This document shows, one piece after another, positions 35,351 through 45,100 of a DNA stretch of 64,000 bases. Source of the stretch: Bacteroidales bacterium (lineage in GTDB: Bacteria; Bacteroidota; Bacteroidia; Bacteroidales; UBA932). A program made the translations under genes and the position numbers. The stretch lies in contig JAFRPW010000025.1 of the NCBI GenBank assembly GCA_017428945.1, positions 35,324 through 99,323 on the forward strand. Reading direction: 5' to 3'. The notes beneath the pieces were generated by a model that saw nothing but the letters and a program-made list of their open reading frames with translations, did not search any database and was not told where the DNA came from. Every line of letters begins with the position of its first letter. The first letter of the stretch is position 1.

Positions 35351-36083
35351 TATTATCCTTCTGGGGGTAGTGTCTTTCATGCTCTTTTCCTGCTCTACGG
35401 CAAAAGACATGACCTATCTCCTGGACATGCAGTACAACACAGAGTATCCTGCAAGTCCTGCTCCGGAACTCATTGTGCAGCCGGACGATGTGCTCAGCAT
35501 CACCGTCACCTGCTCCACTCCGGAGCTTGCCGCACCTTTCAACCTGTTCTCCGAGGGAACAACCGGGCTCAAGTATCCTGTGGACCGTGAGGGAAACATA
35601 GAGTTCCCCGTGCTTGGCACCATAAAGGTATGGGGCGCCACCCTGTCCCAGATAAAGAACGGCATTGCTGCCGGCATCAGGGAAAACGGTTTTATCAAGG
35701 ACCCCATAGTTCAGGTTTCCCTGGACAACTTTGCCATTACGGTGATTGGCAGCGGCGGCAATAAGGTTATCCCTATTGCCAACAACAGCATCAATCTCCT
35801 GCAGGTAATAGCAATGTCCGGACAATTGACCAATAGTTCTAATATCAAGGATATCATGATTATCCGCACAGAGAACGGAGTACGCCAGTCCTACACGGTG
35901 GACCTTCAGTCCAAGGACCTGTTCTACAGCCCGGTTTTCTACCTCAAGCAGAATGATGTGGTTTACGTTAAACCTAAGGGAACAAACCTCAGCACAAGCG
36001 GAGAGACCGTTATGTCTTTTGTAACAGCCGGACTATCCCTTGTATCTATTATTGTCAATGCAATTCTTTGGACCAGCAGATAA
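35334..36083 (+). CDS. Wza-type polysaccharide export lipoprotein
   Basis: A 249-residue lipoprotein with its lipobox at residues 17-20 (LFSC) followed by STAKDMTYL. A Poly_export domain (LIVQPDDVLSITV, YPVDREGNIEFPVLGTIKVWG) and a SLBB-like segment follow. It ends in a hydrophobic helix (residues about 225-245, VMSFVTAGLSLVSIIVNAILW), as in Wza-type outer-membrane translocons. It forms the exit channel for the polymer together with the next-encoded kinase. It lies directly upstream of the Wzc-like gene, the standard pairing. Confidence 0.9.
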   Translation: MKRLFDIILLGVVSFMLFSCSTAKDMTYLLDMQYNTEYPASPAPELIVQPDDVLSITVTCSTPELAAPFNLFSEGTTGLKYPVDREGNIEFPVLGTIKVWGATLSQIKNGIAAGIRENGFIKDPIVQVSLDNFAITVIGSGGNKVIPIANNSINLLQVIAMSGQLTNSSNIKDIMIIRTENGVRQSYTVDLQSKDLFYSPVFYLKQNDVVYVKPKGTNLSTSGETVMSFVTAGLSLVSIIVNAILWTSR

Positions 36084-36087
36084 GAAT

Positions 36088-38472
36088 ATGAACGAAAAAA
36101 AGAGCAATAATGGTGTCAACTTGGTTGACCTATTCTTCTACCTCCTGAGCAATTGGTATTGGTTTGTTCTTTGTGCTGTCTTATGCGTAGGTTTTGCATA
36201 CTACCGCTACTCCAAAACTTCGCATATGTACCAGAGCCAGGCGACCATTATCATTAAGGACCCCTCAAACACAAAGTCAACTGTCCAATTAGGCTCCTAC
36301 AGCAGCCTCATCAATCATGTGAGTATGTCTAACGAAATACTCCAGCTCCAGTCCCGGGAATTGATGATGAGCGTGGTGAGGTCATTAGATGCCGATATTG
36401 ACTATGTGGTAATGGATCACCTTCGTGAAATGGAACTGTATAAGGCAACGCCGGTGAGAATGATTGTTCCCAGAAACGTCTCCGAAGACTATGCATTTGA
36501 CATCCGTATAACTCCAGTCAGCGACAGCACGTTGAGGGTTACTGGCAAAGATATGCCCGGTACAATGTACCATTTTGGAGACACCTTATCTGTTTACGGG
36601 CACAGTGTTTCCTTTAGTCCTACTGCCAATTACAATACATATATCGGCAAAGACATAAGAGTCAGAAAAACTCCCACTGCTTCCCGGGCAGTTCAGTTCA
36701 TTTCCCGCATCCGCGTAAACCAAGCCGAATCCGATGGCTCTATTCTTCGTCTAAGCATTACAGACTTTGCCCATGACCGCGCAGATGATATATTGAACAC
36801 TCTGGTGCGAAAGTATAATGAGGATGCAATCCGCGAAAAGAATCGTATTGCAGTAAATACTGCTGCATTCATAAATGAGCGCCTTGCCATTATCCAGGAC
36901 GAACTAGGATCTGTTGAGGCAGACCTTTCGCGCCTGAAAACAAGCGAGCGAATCCTGAATGTGGAGAGCACCGCGGCAGACTACCTGAACCAGAACACTG
37001 CCCTGAACAAAGAAATAGTAGAACTGGAGACAAAACTCAGCACGGCCCGCTATCTCAGGGATTATGTCCAGTCTTCTTTCCAAGCCTATGAAACTATTCC
37101 AGCCAACATTGTTACTCAGGACAGCTACATCGAAGGAGCAATTCAGAAATACAATGCTGCAATCCGCGAACGCGAACGTCTGGTAAAGAGCGGCGGTGAA
37201 TACAGCCTTGCTGTAAGTCAGGTAGAAGATAATATAAAGGTCCTTAGGACCGATGTCAATGACTTCATAGATACCCACATTTCTCTCCTCATTACACAGC
37301 GCCAAAGCCTGGCGGAAAGGGAGCAGGAATCTCTTCAGAGGTTCACTGCCATGCCGGCCAAGGCCAGGGAATTCCTTTCCATCGAGCGTCAGCAAAAGAT
37401 TAAGGAATCCCTGTACATGTTCCTCCTGAACAAGCGCGAGGAGAACTCCCTCACCCAGGCCATGGCTGACAACAACGCCCGCATGATAGACTCGGCAACT
37501 TCCAGCTGGACACCGGTAGCTCCGTCAAGGAACAAAATGCTCCTGCTGGCATTTCTGGTAGGTCTGCTCATCCCCGGAGTCATCCTTATCATGAGGATAA
37601 TGCTTGACACCAACATTCATTCCCGCAAAGACATCGAGGAAGGCACGGGAATGCCGTTCCTTGCAGACATTCCCTTTGCCCGTGAGAAGAAGCGCGAGAA
37701 GGATGACACCACCCTTAAATCGGCCTACAAGAATGCCAAATCAAGGGTGTTCACGGAGGCAATGCGCCTTATGTGCACCAACCTTGACTATATGAGGCCG
37801 GAAGGCTGTACGGTCCCGGTAATTGCCACAACGTCCTTCTCCGCCTCTGCAGGTAAGACCTTCCTCACCACCAACATGGCTGCCTGCCTGGCCGATGCCA
37901 AAAAGCGCGTTGTGCTGATTGATATGGACCTCCGCAAGAGGACGGCCTCCAAGTACTTCTCCCTCAAGCACGGCACGCTGGGCCTTTCCAACTTCATCTT
38001 TGACGATTCCCTCAAACTGGAGGACATCCTGCACAAGGACGTCTTGGAGGGCTTCGACTTCATCCCCGCCGGACACATTCCGCCAAACCCCGCAGAGCTC
38101 CTTGGCCGCGCCCGCTTTGACACCCTCATCAAGGCCCTCAAGGAAAAGTACGACTTCATCCTCCTTGACGGCGTCCCGGTGAACGCAGTGGCGGATATGA
38201 TTGTAATTCAGAGGCTTGTGGACATGAACCTGTTCATCCTGCGAAGCGGCAAGGTTGACCGCCGTGCGCTTCCGGAGCTTGAGACCGTGTACCAGAGCGG
38301 CCGCCTCAAGAACCCCAGCATTATCCTTAATGGCGGCGACATCCGCACCTCTTATGGTTATGGATACGGCTACGGTTACGGTTACGGCTATGGATACGGC
38401 TACGGTTATGGCTATGGTTACGGCTATGGATATGGCTACGGATACGGTGAAAAAGAAGAGGACGACAAATGA
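36088..38472 (+). CDS. Wzc-type polysaccharide co-polymerase and BY-kinase
   Basis: A 794-residue inner-membrane tyrosine autokinase. The first membrane helix is near residues 22-42. A Wzz domain with a long periplasmic coiled coil follows, then the second helix at about 484-503 (LLLAFLVGLLIPGVILIM). The cytoplasmic BY-kinase domain has Walker A (SFSASAGKTFLT, about 583-594), Walker A' (VVLIDMDLRKR, about 607) and Walker B (FILLDGVP, about 689). The tail is sixteen Tyr-Gly pairs (residues 756-787) followed by EKEEDDK. The tail tyrosines are the expected autophosphorylation sites that control oligomer state and chain length. The start is the ATG at 36088; a longer frame upstream lies inside the wza-like gene. 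Confidence 0.92.
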   Translation: MNEKKSNNGVNLVDLFFYLLSNWYWFVLCAVLCVGFAYYRYSKTSHMYQSQATIIIKDPSNTKSTVQLGSYSSLINHVSMSNEILQLQSRELMMSVVRSLDADIDYVVMDHLREMELYKATPVRMIVPRNVSEDYAFDIRITPVSDSTLRVTGKDMPGTMYHFGDTLSVYGHSVSFSPTANYNTYIGKDIRVRKTPTASRAVQFISRIRVNQAESDGSILRLSITDFAHDRADDILNTLVRKYNEDAIREKNRIAVNTAAFINERLAIIQDELGSVEADLSRLKTSERILNVESTAADYLNQNTALNKEIVELETKLSTARYLRDYVQSSFQAYETIPANIVTQDSYIEGAIQKYNAAIRERERLVKSGGEYSLAVSQVEDNIKVLRTDVNDFIDTHISLLITQRQSLAEREQESLQRFTAMPAKAREFLSIERQQKIKESLYMFLLNKREENSLTQAMADNNARMIDSATSSWTPVAPSRNKMLLLAFLVGLLIPGVILIMRIMLDTNIHSRKDIEEGTGMPFLADIPFAREKKREKDDTTLKSAYKNAKSRVFTEAMRLMCTNLDYMRPEGCTVPVIATTSFSASAGKTFLTTNMAACLADAKKRVVLIDMDLRKRTASKYFSLKHGTLGLSNFIFDDSLKLEDILHKDVLEGFDFIPAGHIPPNPAELLGRARFDTLIKALKEKYDFILLDGVPVNAVADMIVIQRLVDMNLFILRSGKVDRRALPELETVYQSGRLKNPSIILNGGDIRTSYGYGYGYGYGYGYGYGYGYGYGYGYGYGYGYGEKEEDDK
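38353..38448 (+). repeat. Sixteen tandem TAYGGN hexamers encoding (Tyr-Gly)16
   Basis: Ninety-six bases encode sixteen Tyr-Gly dipeptides at the C-terminus of the Wzc-like kinase. Tyr codons alternate irregularly between TAT and TAC and Gly codons among GGT, GGC and GGA. The array has therefore diverged at silent sites while the dipeptide stayed intact, which points to selection on the protein. Length change by slippage in 6-bp steps would keep the frame. Confidence 0.9.
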
Positions 38473-38879
38473 TTATCGCAGTAGATTTTGACGGTACCAT
38501 TGTAGAGCACAAGTACCCTAAGATTGGCAAGGAGAAACCTTTTGCCATTGACACGCTCCGCAAACTGGCCTCCCAGGGCCACAAGATAATCCTCTGGACT
38601 GCCCGCGAAGGAGAGCTGCTTGACCAGGCTGTCGCCTTCTGCAAGGAGCGCGGCCTCACTTTCTATGCCGTGAACGGAGACACCCCCACCTCCGGCCTCA
38701 ACTTCCAAAACAAGGTCTCAACCACCAAGCTCGTTGCCGATGTCTACATAGACGACCGCAACCTCGGCGGCCTTCCGGACTGGGGAACCATCTACGAGAT
38801 ACTCATCGGCATGAAAAGCAGGACCCACAGGCACCACCACCACTCTCGCTTCTCCCTGAAGAAACTTTTCGGCTATTAA
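38469..38879 (+). CDS. Small HAD-superfamily hydrolase
   Basis: A 136-residue HAD protein with motif I VDFDGTI (D6, D8), motif II-like threonine in LWTAREG, a lysine region (NKVSTTKLVADVY) and motif IV-like DDRNLGG. Cap-less HADs of this size occur in Bacteroides polysaccharide and hexosamine loci; the B. thetaiotaomicron protein BT0820 is of this type. The substrate is unknown, and a sugar or nucleotide phosphate is likely. The C-terminus is His-rich (HRHHHH) and ends in a basic tail. It overlaps the kinase gene by 4 nt (ATGA). Confidence 0.82.
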   Translation: MIIAVDFDGTIVEHKYPKIGKEKPFAIDTLRKLASQGHKIILWTAREGELLDQAVAFCKERGLTFYAVNGDTPTSGLNFQNKVSTTKLVADVYIDDRNLGGLPDWGTIYEILIGMKSRTHRHHHHSRFSLKKLFGY

Positions 38880-38958
38880 CAACAGCCTGTCAATACTTCT
38901 TTCCCTGGTTCGCAGTGCCCTTTGGGACTGCGAACCGGATAAGGCCGTTCTTGAAGGC

Positions 38959-39834
38959 ATGAGCTCCGGTCAGTGGATGCAGGTCCTTGCCCAGGCTCAC
39001 CGGCAGACGGTGACAGGCCTTGTTTACCTGGCCCTTGAGAAGCATCCCGTTCAAGTTCCGGACAACATTGTCATGGAGCTTATGAGAAGGGTTAACCTGC
39101 TGGCGAACAAAAACATAAAGATGCGCACCGTGGAAGCCTCCGTGCTTGGCATATTCTCTCAGCTTCATCCTGTAATAATGAAGGGAAGCACCTGCGCGGC
39201 AAGGTATCCTTCGCCTGAACTGCGCGAATCAGGAGACATAGACATCTATTTTAATCCTGAAGAATACCCCGCCGCCCTGGACCTGATCCCGGTCGGTTAC
39301 AGCACCAATAAGGACGAAGGCGTCACATTCACCATGAACGGACGCGTGGTGGAGGTGCACAGCAGGTATTATGACCTGCACACATCAAAGGTACCGGAGC
39401 CGGCTACTCCGGAAGGAGAGCTGGTTATGCTTGCGGCACATATATTCAAGCATGCCGCCGGGCCTGGCGTGGGGCTCCGCCAGATATGCGACTTTGCCCT
39501 TGCATGGCGCGCATACGGCGGCGGGAACATGCATCAGGTCTTCCGCGACGCAGGACTTGGGAAATGGTCCCGGCTGCTGCTGTCGTTTGTTCACGATTAC
39601 CTTGACCCCTCCGTGGAGGTAAAGTACCTGAATCCTAAGCCCCTTCTCCGGATAGTTGAGGAAAGAGGCAATTTCGGGCATCATTCAAAGTCAAGGGAAA
39701 AGATTCTCAACGGACCTGTTTTCTTAAGGAAGGCAGATACGGCATTACGCATTCTCTCACGCCTTCCGTTCGCACTCCGCTATGCACCCTCTGAAGCCAT
39801 TCACAGGGTGCATGAACTGGCATCTCCGTCCTAA
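38959..39834 (+). CDS. NTP_transf_5-type nucleotidyltransferase family protein
   Basis: A protein of 291 residues from the first ATG. The family core is visible: VIMKGSTCAARYPSPELRESGDIDIYF (nucleotidyltransferase G-S and D-x-D residues), EVHSRYY, ELVMLAAHIFKHAAGPGVGLRQICDFALAW. Members are uncharacterised nucleotidyltransferases common at the ends of capsule loci. The in-frame sequence upstream of this ATG (back to 38860) also looks like family sequence (LLSLVRSALWDCEPDKAVLEG), but it offers only ATT, CTG or ATA as starts, so the real start is probably upstream and non-canonical. The 3' end overlaps the convergent pbpC gene by 4 nt. Confidence 0.78.
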   Translation: MSSGQWMQVLAQAHRQTVTGLVYLALEKHPVQVPDNIVMELMRRVNLLANKNIKMRTVEASVLGIFSQLHPVIMKGSTCAARYPSPELRESGDIDIYFNPEEYPAALDLIPVGYSTNKDEGVTFTMNGRVVEVHSRYYDLHTSKVPEPATPEGELVMLAAHIFKHAAGPGVGLRQICDFALAWRAYGGGNMHQVFRDAGLGKWSRLLLSFVHDYLDPSVEVKYLNPKPLLRIVEERGNFGHHSKSREKILNGPVFLRKADTALRILSRLPFALRYAPSEAIHRVHELASPS

Positions 39835-42068
39835 CGCACGGAGAATCTCACTGCCAGGGAGTTTCCATCCTCATCTACAACAGTAAGTACGTGACTGCCC
39901 TTTTCAGGGGCAAGGCGGAGGTCGTGTATCAGGGTGGTTTCACCGACGTAGCTGCCGTCAAGGTGCCACCAGATGGTGGTGGAGGGGTTGCGGTGGGCAA
40001 GGCGGAACACTGCCCCCGGAGTCTCGCCGGAGAGTTGTGGCGGGAATGAAAGGGTGGAGCCCGAAGATGGATAGATGAACTCCATCACAGCGTCCTGATG
40101 CTTCCTGGCAGAGCCATATTCCGGGTGATGAGGCCTGTAATACCACTCCATCACCGGCGGAAGGGCAAACACTCCCCCGCCGTGATACGGACAAGGCTCG
40201 CTGTCAAGTGCGGAAGGGGGCAGAAGCATGGCCGTGCGCTCCGGGCAGTCCGGGCCGGCAAGGTATCCGGACTGAGGACAGACATCGGCCACAATGCCCT
40301 CTGAAGGCTCCTGGAACCAGCCGGCGCTTTCCGGCAGGAGGTTAAGGATGTCAAACATGACAGGCCCTGCAGCGCGCGCCCCGGTGAGTCCCGGCACACC
40401 TCCGCCTTCCGCATTCCCTGCCCACACGCCAATGGTGTACTCCGGCGTCATGCCAACAGCCCACGCATCCCTGAAGCCATAACTGGTTCCCGTCTTCCAC
40501 GCCGCCTTCCTCACACTGCCAATCAGCCTCCAGTCCAGCTGGTCCGGCCGGTTCACCTCCTTCAACGCCTCAAAGGTGTACCAAAGAGCAAGGTCCCGTC
40601 CCTGAAAATGGCCGTATTTGCGGACGGAGGCCTCATTTTGCCCCGCCCGTCCCTGAAAATGGCCGTTTTTGCGGACGGAGGCCTGAACCATGGCGGAATA
40701 CGCCGCCGTGATTTCCGTGAGTCGCGCCTCCGCGCCGCCAAGGATGAGCGACAGCCCATAATGGCCTGCAGGATGCGTGAGGGTTGTGATACCACGGGCT
40801 TTGAGGTCCTCGTAAAAGCGTTCCACGCCATACTTCCGCAGAAGGAAAACGGCCGGGACGTTAAGTGATCTTGCTAAGGCGTCCGAGGCATGAACGGCTC
40901 CGTAGAACTGTCTGTCGAAGTTCTGTGGGGCAAAGCCGCCAAGATTCATTGGGATATCGGGCAGAAGGGTGCCGGGAAGGATGACCCCGGCCTCAAGGGC
41001 ATCGGCATAGAGGAAGGGCTTGAGGATGCTGCCGGTAGAGCGCGGGGCATCTGCAATGTCCACCTGCACCCCGGGCCGCACACGGGAAGGCGAGGAGTTT
41101 CCCACGTAGGCAACAATCTCCCCGGCGCCGTTGTCCATGACGATGGCGGCCATATCAGCGACGCCCTCCGAGGCCAGCGCATCGGACCGCCTGCGGACGG
41201 CTTCCTCCACGGCTTTCTGCAGCCCGAAACGGAGCGTGGACCTGGTCCGTACCCCCCTGGGAGCGCTTTCCACATAGTGGGAAGCATATCCAGGAAGAGG
41301 CATGGGTTCGTCGGGAAGGGGTTCCTCTATGGACTCCCTATATGTATCCAAATCTATATCCCCACGTTCATGGAGCCTTGCCAGAAGTCGGTTCCGCTTG
41401 GCTTTCAGCGCTTCCCTGTCCCTTCCAGGATGGATTGACGACGGGGCATTGGGAAGCACCGCAAGGGTAGCGCTCTCCGCCCATGAGAGCTCCTCCGGAG
41501 GACGGCCGAAGTACCGCCACGAAGCGGCTTCCAAGCCCACCACGTTGCCGCCAAAAGGTGCATTTGCAGCATACAGGGCAAGGATTTCACGTTTTTTGTG
41601 CCGGCACTCCAGACGTACAGCTTCCTCCGCTTCTATAAGCTTGTTCCAGATGTTGCGTTTTCCCCCGCGGGAAAGCCTTATGACCTGCATGGTAATGGTA
41701 CTGCCGCCGCTGACCACATGACCGCTTTTTATATTGTCCCGGAGCGCACGCACGATAGCCACGGGGTTTACCCCCGGATGCCAGTAAAAGTGCCTGTCCT
41801 CGAACTGCACCAGGGCCTTGGCAAAGCGCTCGGGGATGGGATTGCCGGTCGCAGCCGGCAATGACGAGGGGAAGCGCCACTGGCCGTCGGCGGCGATGCG
41901 GGCGCCAAGGAGCTCCCCTTCCGCGCTCTCCACCACCGTGGAGTACTGAGTGCCGCGGAAGAGCCTCATGGGCATCACGAACAGCCAAAGCAGCAGTGCC
42001 GCCAGCAGTCCCAGGAAAAGCCACCCTCTGGAGCCAGCCATTACGCGTTTCAGGCCATTATTGCGCAT
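39831..42068 (-). CDS. pbpC: Penicillin-binding protein 1C
   Basis: A protein of 745 residues from the ATG at 42066-42068; an in-frame ATG at 42131 would add 21 residues lacking family features and spanning a perfect hairpin. One N-terminal membrane helix (residues about 12-34) is followed by a GT51 transglycosylase domain (FEDRHFYWHPGVNP, GGSTITMQVIR), then a transpeptidase domain with PRSTGSILKPF (active Ser in SxxK), SLN and KTGTS. The C-terminal biPBP_C-type domain is present. It polymerises and can cross-link peptidoglycan in the periplasm. The gene is 72 nt downstream of the alpha-2-macroglobulin gene, the usual partner. Residues about 68-76 and 462-491 are encoded by repeat elements found inside the gene. 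Confidence 0.92.
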   Translation of the reverse strand: MRNNGLKRVMAGSRGWLFLGLLAALLLWLFVMPMRLFRGTQYSTVVESAEGELLGARIAADGQWRFPSSLPAATGNPIPERFAKALVQFEDRHFYWHPGVNPVAIVRALRDNIKSGHVVSGGSTITMQVIRLSRGGKRNIWNKLIEAEEAVRLECRHKKREILALYAANAPFGGNVVGLEAASWRYFGRPPEELSWAESATLAVLPNAPSSIHPGRDREALKAKRNRLLARLHERGDIDLDTYRESIEEPLPDEPMPLPGYASHYVESAPRGVRTRSTLRFGLQKAVEEAVRRRSDALASEGVADMAAIVMDNGAGEIVAYVGNSSPSRVRPGVQVDIADAPRSTGSILKPFLYADALEAGVILPGTLLPDIPMNLGGFAPQNFDRQFYGAVHASDALARSLNVPAVFLLRKYGVERFYEDLKARGITTLTHPAGHYGLSLILGGAEARLTEITAAYSAMVQASVRKNGHFQGRAGQNEASVRKYGHFQGRDLALWYTFEALKEVNRPDQLDWRLIGSVRKAAWKTGTSYGFRDAWAVGMTPEYTIGVWAGNAEGGGVPGLTGARAAGPVMFDILNLLPESAGWFQEPSEGIVADVCPQSGYLAGPDCPERTAMLLPPSALDSEPCPYHGGGVFALPPVMEWYYRPHHPEYGSARKHQDAVMEFIYPSSGSTLSFPPQLSGETPGAVFRLAHRNPSTTIWWHLDGSYVGETTLIHDLRLAPEKGSHVLTVVDEDGNSLAVRFSVR
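40595..40684. repeat. Two in-frame 39-bp direct repeats inside pbpC
   Basis: Copies at 40595-40633 and 40646-40684 differ at one base and have a 51-bp (17-codon) period. Each starts CCCGTCC and carries GGACGG near its end, a short inverted repeat. In the protein they give two copies of ASVRK-x-GHFQGR between the conserved transpeptidase blocks ending SAMV and starting LALWYTFEALK. The frame is kept. Confidence 0.85.
41841..41866. repeat. REP-like palindrome inside pbpC
   Basis: ATTGCCGG (41841-41848) and CCGGCAAT (41855-41862) flank a short loop and are followed by GACG. The same design (8-bp stem next to GAC/GTC) occurs in folC, in the second alpha-2-macroglobulin gene and in two intergenic regions of this window. 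Here it encodes SLPAATGNP just after the membrane helix of PBP1C. Confidence 0.65.
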
Positions 42069-42092
42069 CGGGTGGCTCGGTTGAGCCACCCG
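42069..42092 (-). repeat. Perfect hairpin abutting the pbpC start codon
   Basis: CGGGTGGCTC and GAGCCACCCG form a 10-bp perfect stem with a 4-nt loop, ending exactly where the ATG at 42066-42068 begins. It lies between the alpha-2-macroglobulin stop and pbpC. It could damp translation of pbpC or stop part of the transcripts; there is no U tract. Confidence 0.55.
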
Positions 42093-42140
42093 TAACGCAT
42101 TTTGGGCCGTTTTTGCACGTCGGCTGGTCATTCTGGACCG

Positions 42141-45100
42141 CTATCGGATAACCACGGCCTTGCCGGAGGCGGTGCAGCCGGAGACGGCGGGCTTGTACAT
42201 GGCCTGGGCAACGGTGGCGGGCAGCACATAGGTGCCCTCGTACGCGGCTCGGAGCTGTACCGTGAAGGTCTTGTACCTGCCTGCAGGAAGGCCGAAGAAC
42301 CAGTCTACGCGAAGATCACGGATGTCCTTGTGGTCGTAGCCCTCGGAGGCGGCGCCGGCCATGCGGTCGTTCACTATCTCCCAGCCGGAAGGGATGCCAT
42401 AGCTGAGGGACAGGTTGTCCAGGGCAATGCCGCCAAGGTTAGTCACCTTCACCACGGCCTGGAAACGGGTTCCCTGCTGAAGCGAGGCAGGATTGACGGC
42501 AGCGCCGGAGGCATCGGTATACTTCACCTCAACCCCGAGGCCGCTGGACAGAGCCTTGGCAACGGCTTCACGGTATGTCTTGGATGCAGTAAGGTACAGA
42601 GGGCCGTCAGAACCGTTCACCACGGCGCAGGTCTTGGACACTGCCTGTGTGAGCACTGATGCCGTGGAAACCACTTCCTTGCCGTCGATGGTGGCCTTTA
42701 TGGCCTGGGTGGGTATCTTATCCAGCAAATGCCCGTAGGCAATTGCCGCAAAGGCGCTTTCCTGAGTTGAGAGGCCGCGCTCCGGCAGGGATTCCTGAGC
42801 CAGGGCAAGGGCGTCCGCCACCCTGCCGCAAAGGGCCAGGGCATCCAGGGCCACCATCCTGTCACGGAAGCTTCCGCCATAGGTGAGCACATCGGGCTCG
42901 TACTCGGGGAAGCCGCGTCCAATGCCGTCAAGGACGGCTGCCGATGTCTGCTGCTTACCGGAAAGTGCGTATGCCGCTGCCAGCATCCAGCGGGTGCGTT
43001 CGTCCAGACCGGAAGCCTCGCGCAGCCTGTTGAGGCCTGCCGATGCATCCACTCCGGCAACCACCTGGCTGTACAGCCTGTAGGCCTGGTCAAGGTTGGT
43101 GAATACGCTGTTTCCGGCAATGCGGAAGGCCTTGGACATCTTGTCCTGATAGCCCTTCCAGGCCTTGAGAACGCCGCTTTCCACCTTGAATCCGGCCTTT
43201 GACGCCTCTGAGAGGAACTGTCCCGCCATGGACGATACCCAGGTGGACGAGCTGCCGCCTCCCCAGTAGGAGAAGCCGCCGTCGGAATTCTGCCTGGCAT
43301 ACAGTGCGGTAATAACCTGAGGTATAAGCTCCCTGGCCTCTGCAGCGTCCTTCTCGCCAAGCATGGGGAGAAGGTGCAGATAGGTAAGTCCCTTTGCGCT
43401 GAGCTGTTCGGAGCAGTTGTACTGGTAGTTCTTCATGTCCGTAAACATCTGGTGCGCATCCAGGGCCGGGAAGCCTGCCAGCTGCAGGAGAGACCCCTCG
43501 CTGACGGTTGCCGATGCCCCGGCGGCCAGCATGAATTTCTGCACCCTGGTCACCTCCGGATTGGGGTTCGCAACCGTAAGGGCAACTGTCTCGGAGGTCT
43601 TGTGGCCGCCTCCCCTGGCGCTTACGGTAATATGTGCAACGCCCTCGCCTTCCGTGGCCTTGAGGGCAAAATGCAGCAGCCTGTCTCCCGGAGCGTCAAA
43701 CGTCACGCTTTGTGCCGATGCCCCCACAACGGCCACCGGGCCGTCCACCTTGACCTCTACGGAAGCATCCTTGAGGCCGTCTTCCAAGGCAAACACGTTG
43801 ACGGGAAGGGTAACTTCCTCTCCGGAACCAAGGGCGCGCGGCAGCGTAGGAATAACCATCAGAGGGCTCTGTACGGGCACCGTGGCCTCCGTGGCGCCAT
43901 AAGCGCCGTCATGGCCTGCAATAACCATCACGCGGACGCTTCCCACATACATGGGAAGCTGAAGCTCAAGCTTATCCGTGCCCTTTGCCAGCGTCCTTGG
44001 CGCAACATACAGCACCACGGGGTTGAAGCGGTTGTCCTTTCGGGCACTCACCAGGGCATCCTGGTCACCGCCAACTGCCGCAACGGATGCAAACTTGCCG
44101 TTACGGGCACCTATCACGCTGTCGTAAAGGTCCCAGGTCTTTACTCCAAGGGCCTCCGGCTTGTACATCCAGGCCCACGGGTCCGGAGTCTTGAAGGCGG
44201 TGAGGTCCAGAAGGCCCTCGTCCACTATTGCAAGAGTGTAGGTCATGGGCTTGCCGGATTTCTCGGACACCTTCACGGTGAACTTCTCTTCCGGACGGAT
44301 CACTGAAGGCAGCTTGACAACCGGCTCAAGCTTTGAGTCAGGATTGTCCACCAGCACCCTCTGGACGCCGTACATACGCATGGGAACGCCGTCTGCGGTT
44401 GCTCCGTAGGGCTGCACCATGGTAATATGGATATAGAAGTTGGGAGCCATATCGGGGGTGACGGTAAAGCTGTAGACGGTCTCCTTGTCCGATGCGGACA
44501 CCCACTTGCGGTGCAGGACCTCGACGGAATTCTCCAGGGACACCAGGGCCTGGGCATCGGCACAAGCGGGGATGAACACCTTCACCTTCTCTCCCACCTT
44601 GTATGACGGTTTGTCAGTAGAGAAGGTGAGCATGGTAAGGGCCTCGGGGTCCTTGCGGTCTGCCCTGCCGCGGTATTCCGGCCAGTCTACGGTGAAGAAG
44701 CTTCCGCTCACGTGGCCCGATGCGCGGTCACGAGCCAGAATGAGGTACCGGCCCCAGTCCGGATAGTCCACACGGAATTTGACGAAGGCGTCCTTGTCCT
44801 CAGGGGTAATCGTCCCGCTTGCAACTTTCTGCACGGACGATCCGCTTATCCAGGCGTCCAGCTCTCCGCCGGGGCTGTCCCACCACCAGTTCCAGCCGGT
44901 CTTGTAAACGGCGTACTCTACGCGGTGGCCTTTGACACGGACGCCATCGGCATTGACCACGGCTATGGCAAGCTGGTGGTCCTTGTCCGTCTCAAGGTAA
45001 TCGCCCTCGGGGATGCCTATGCCCACGTAGGAGCTGTAAGGGGAGAACGGGATGGAGGCGGTGGTGAAGCTCTCGTCGCCGCCGGCCTCCTGCACGCTTG

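Noticed and set aside
38353-38448. Sequencing or assembly artefact in the wzc tail
   Set aside because: The hexamers differ in many silent positions, so the array is not a simple collapsed or stuttered read, and the frame continues to a normal stop.
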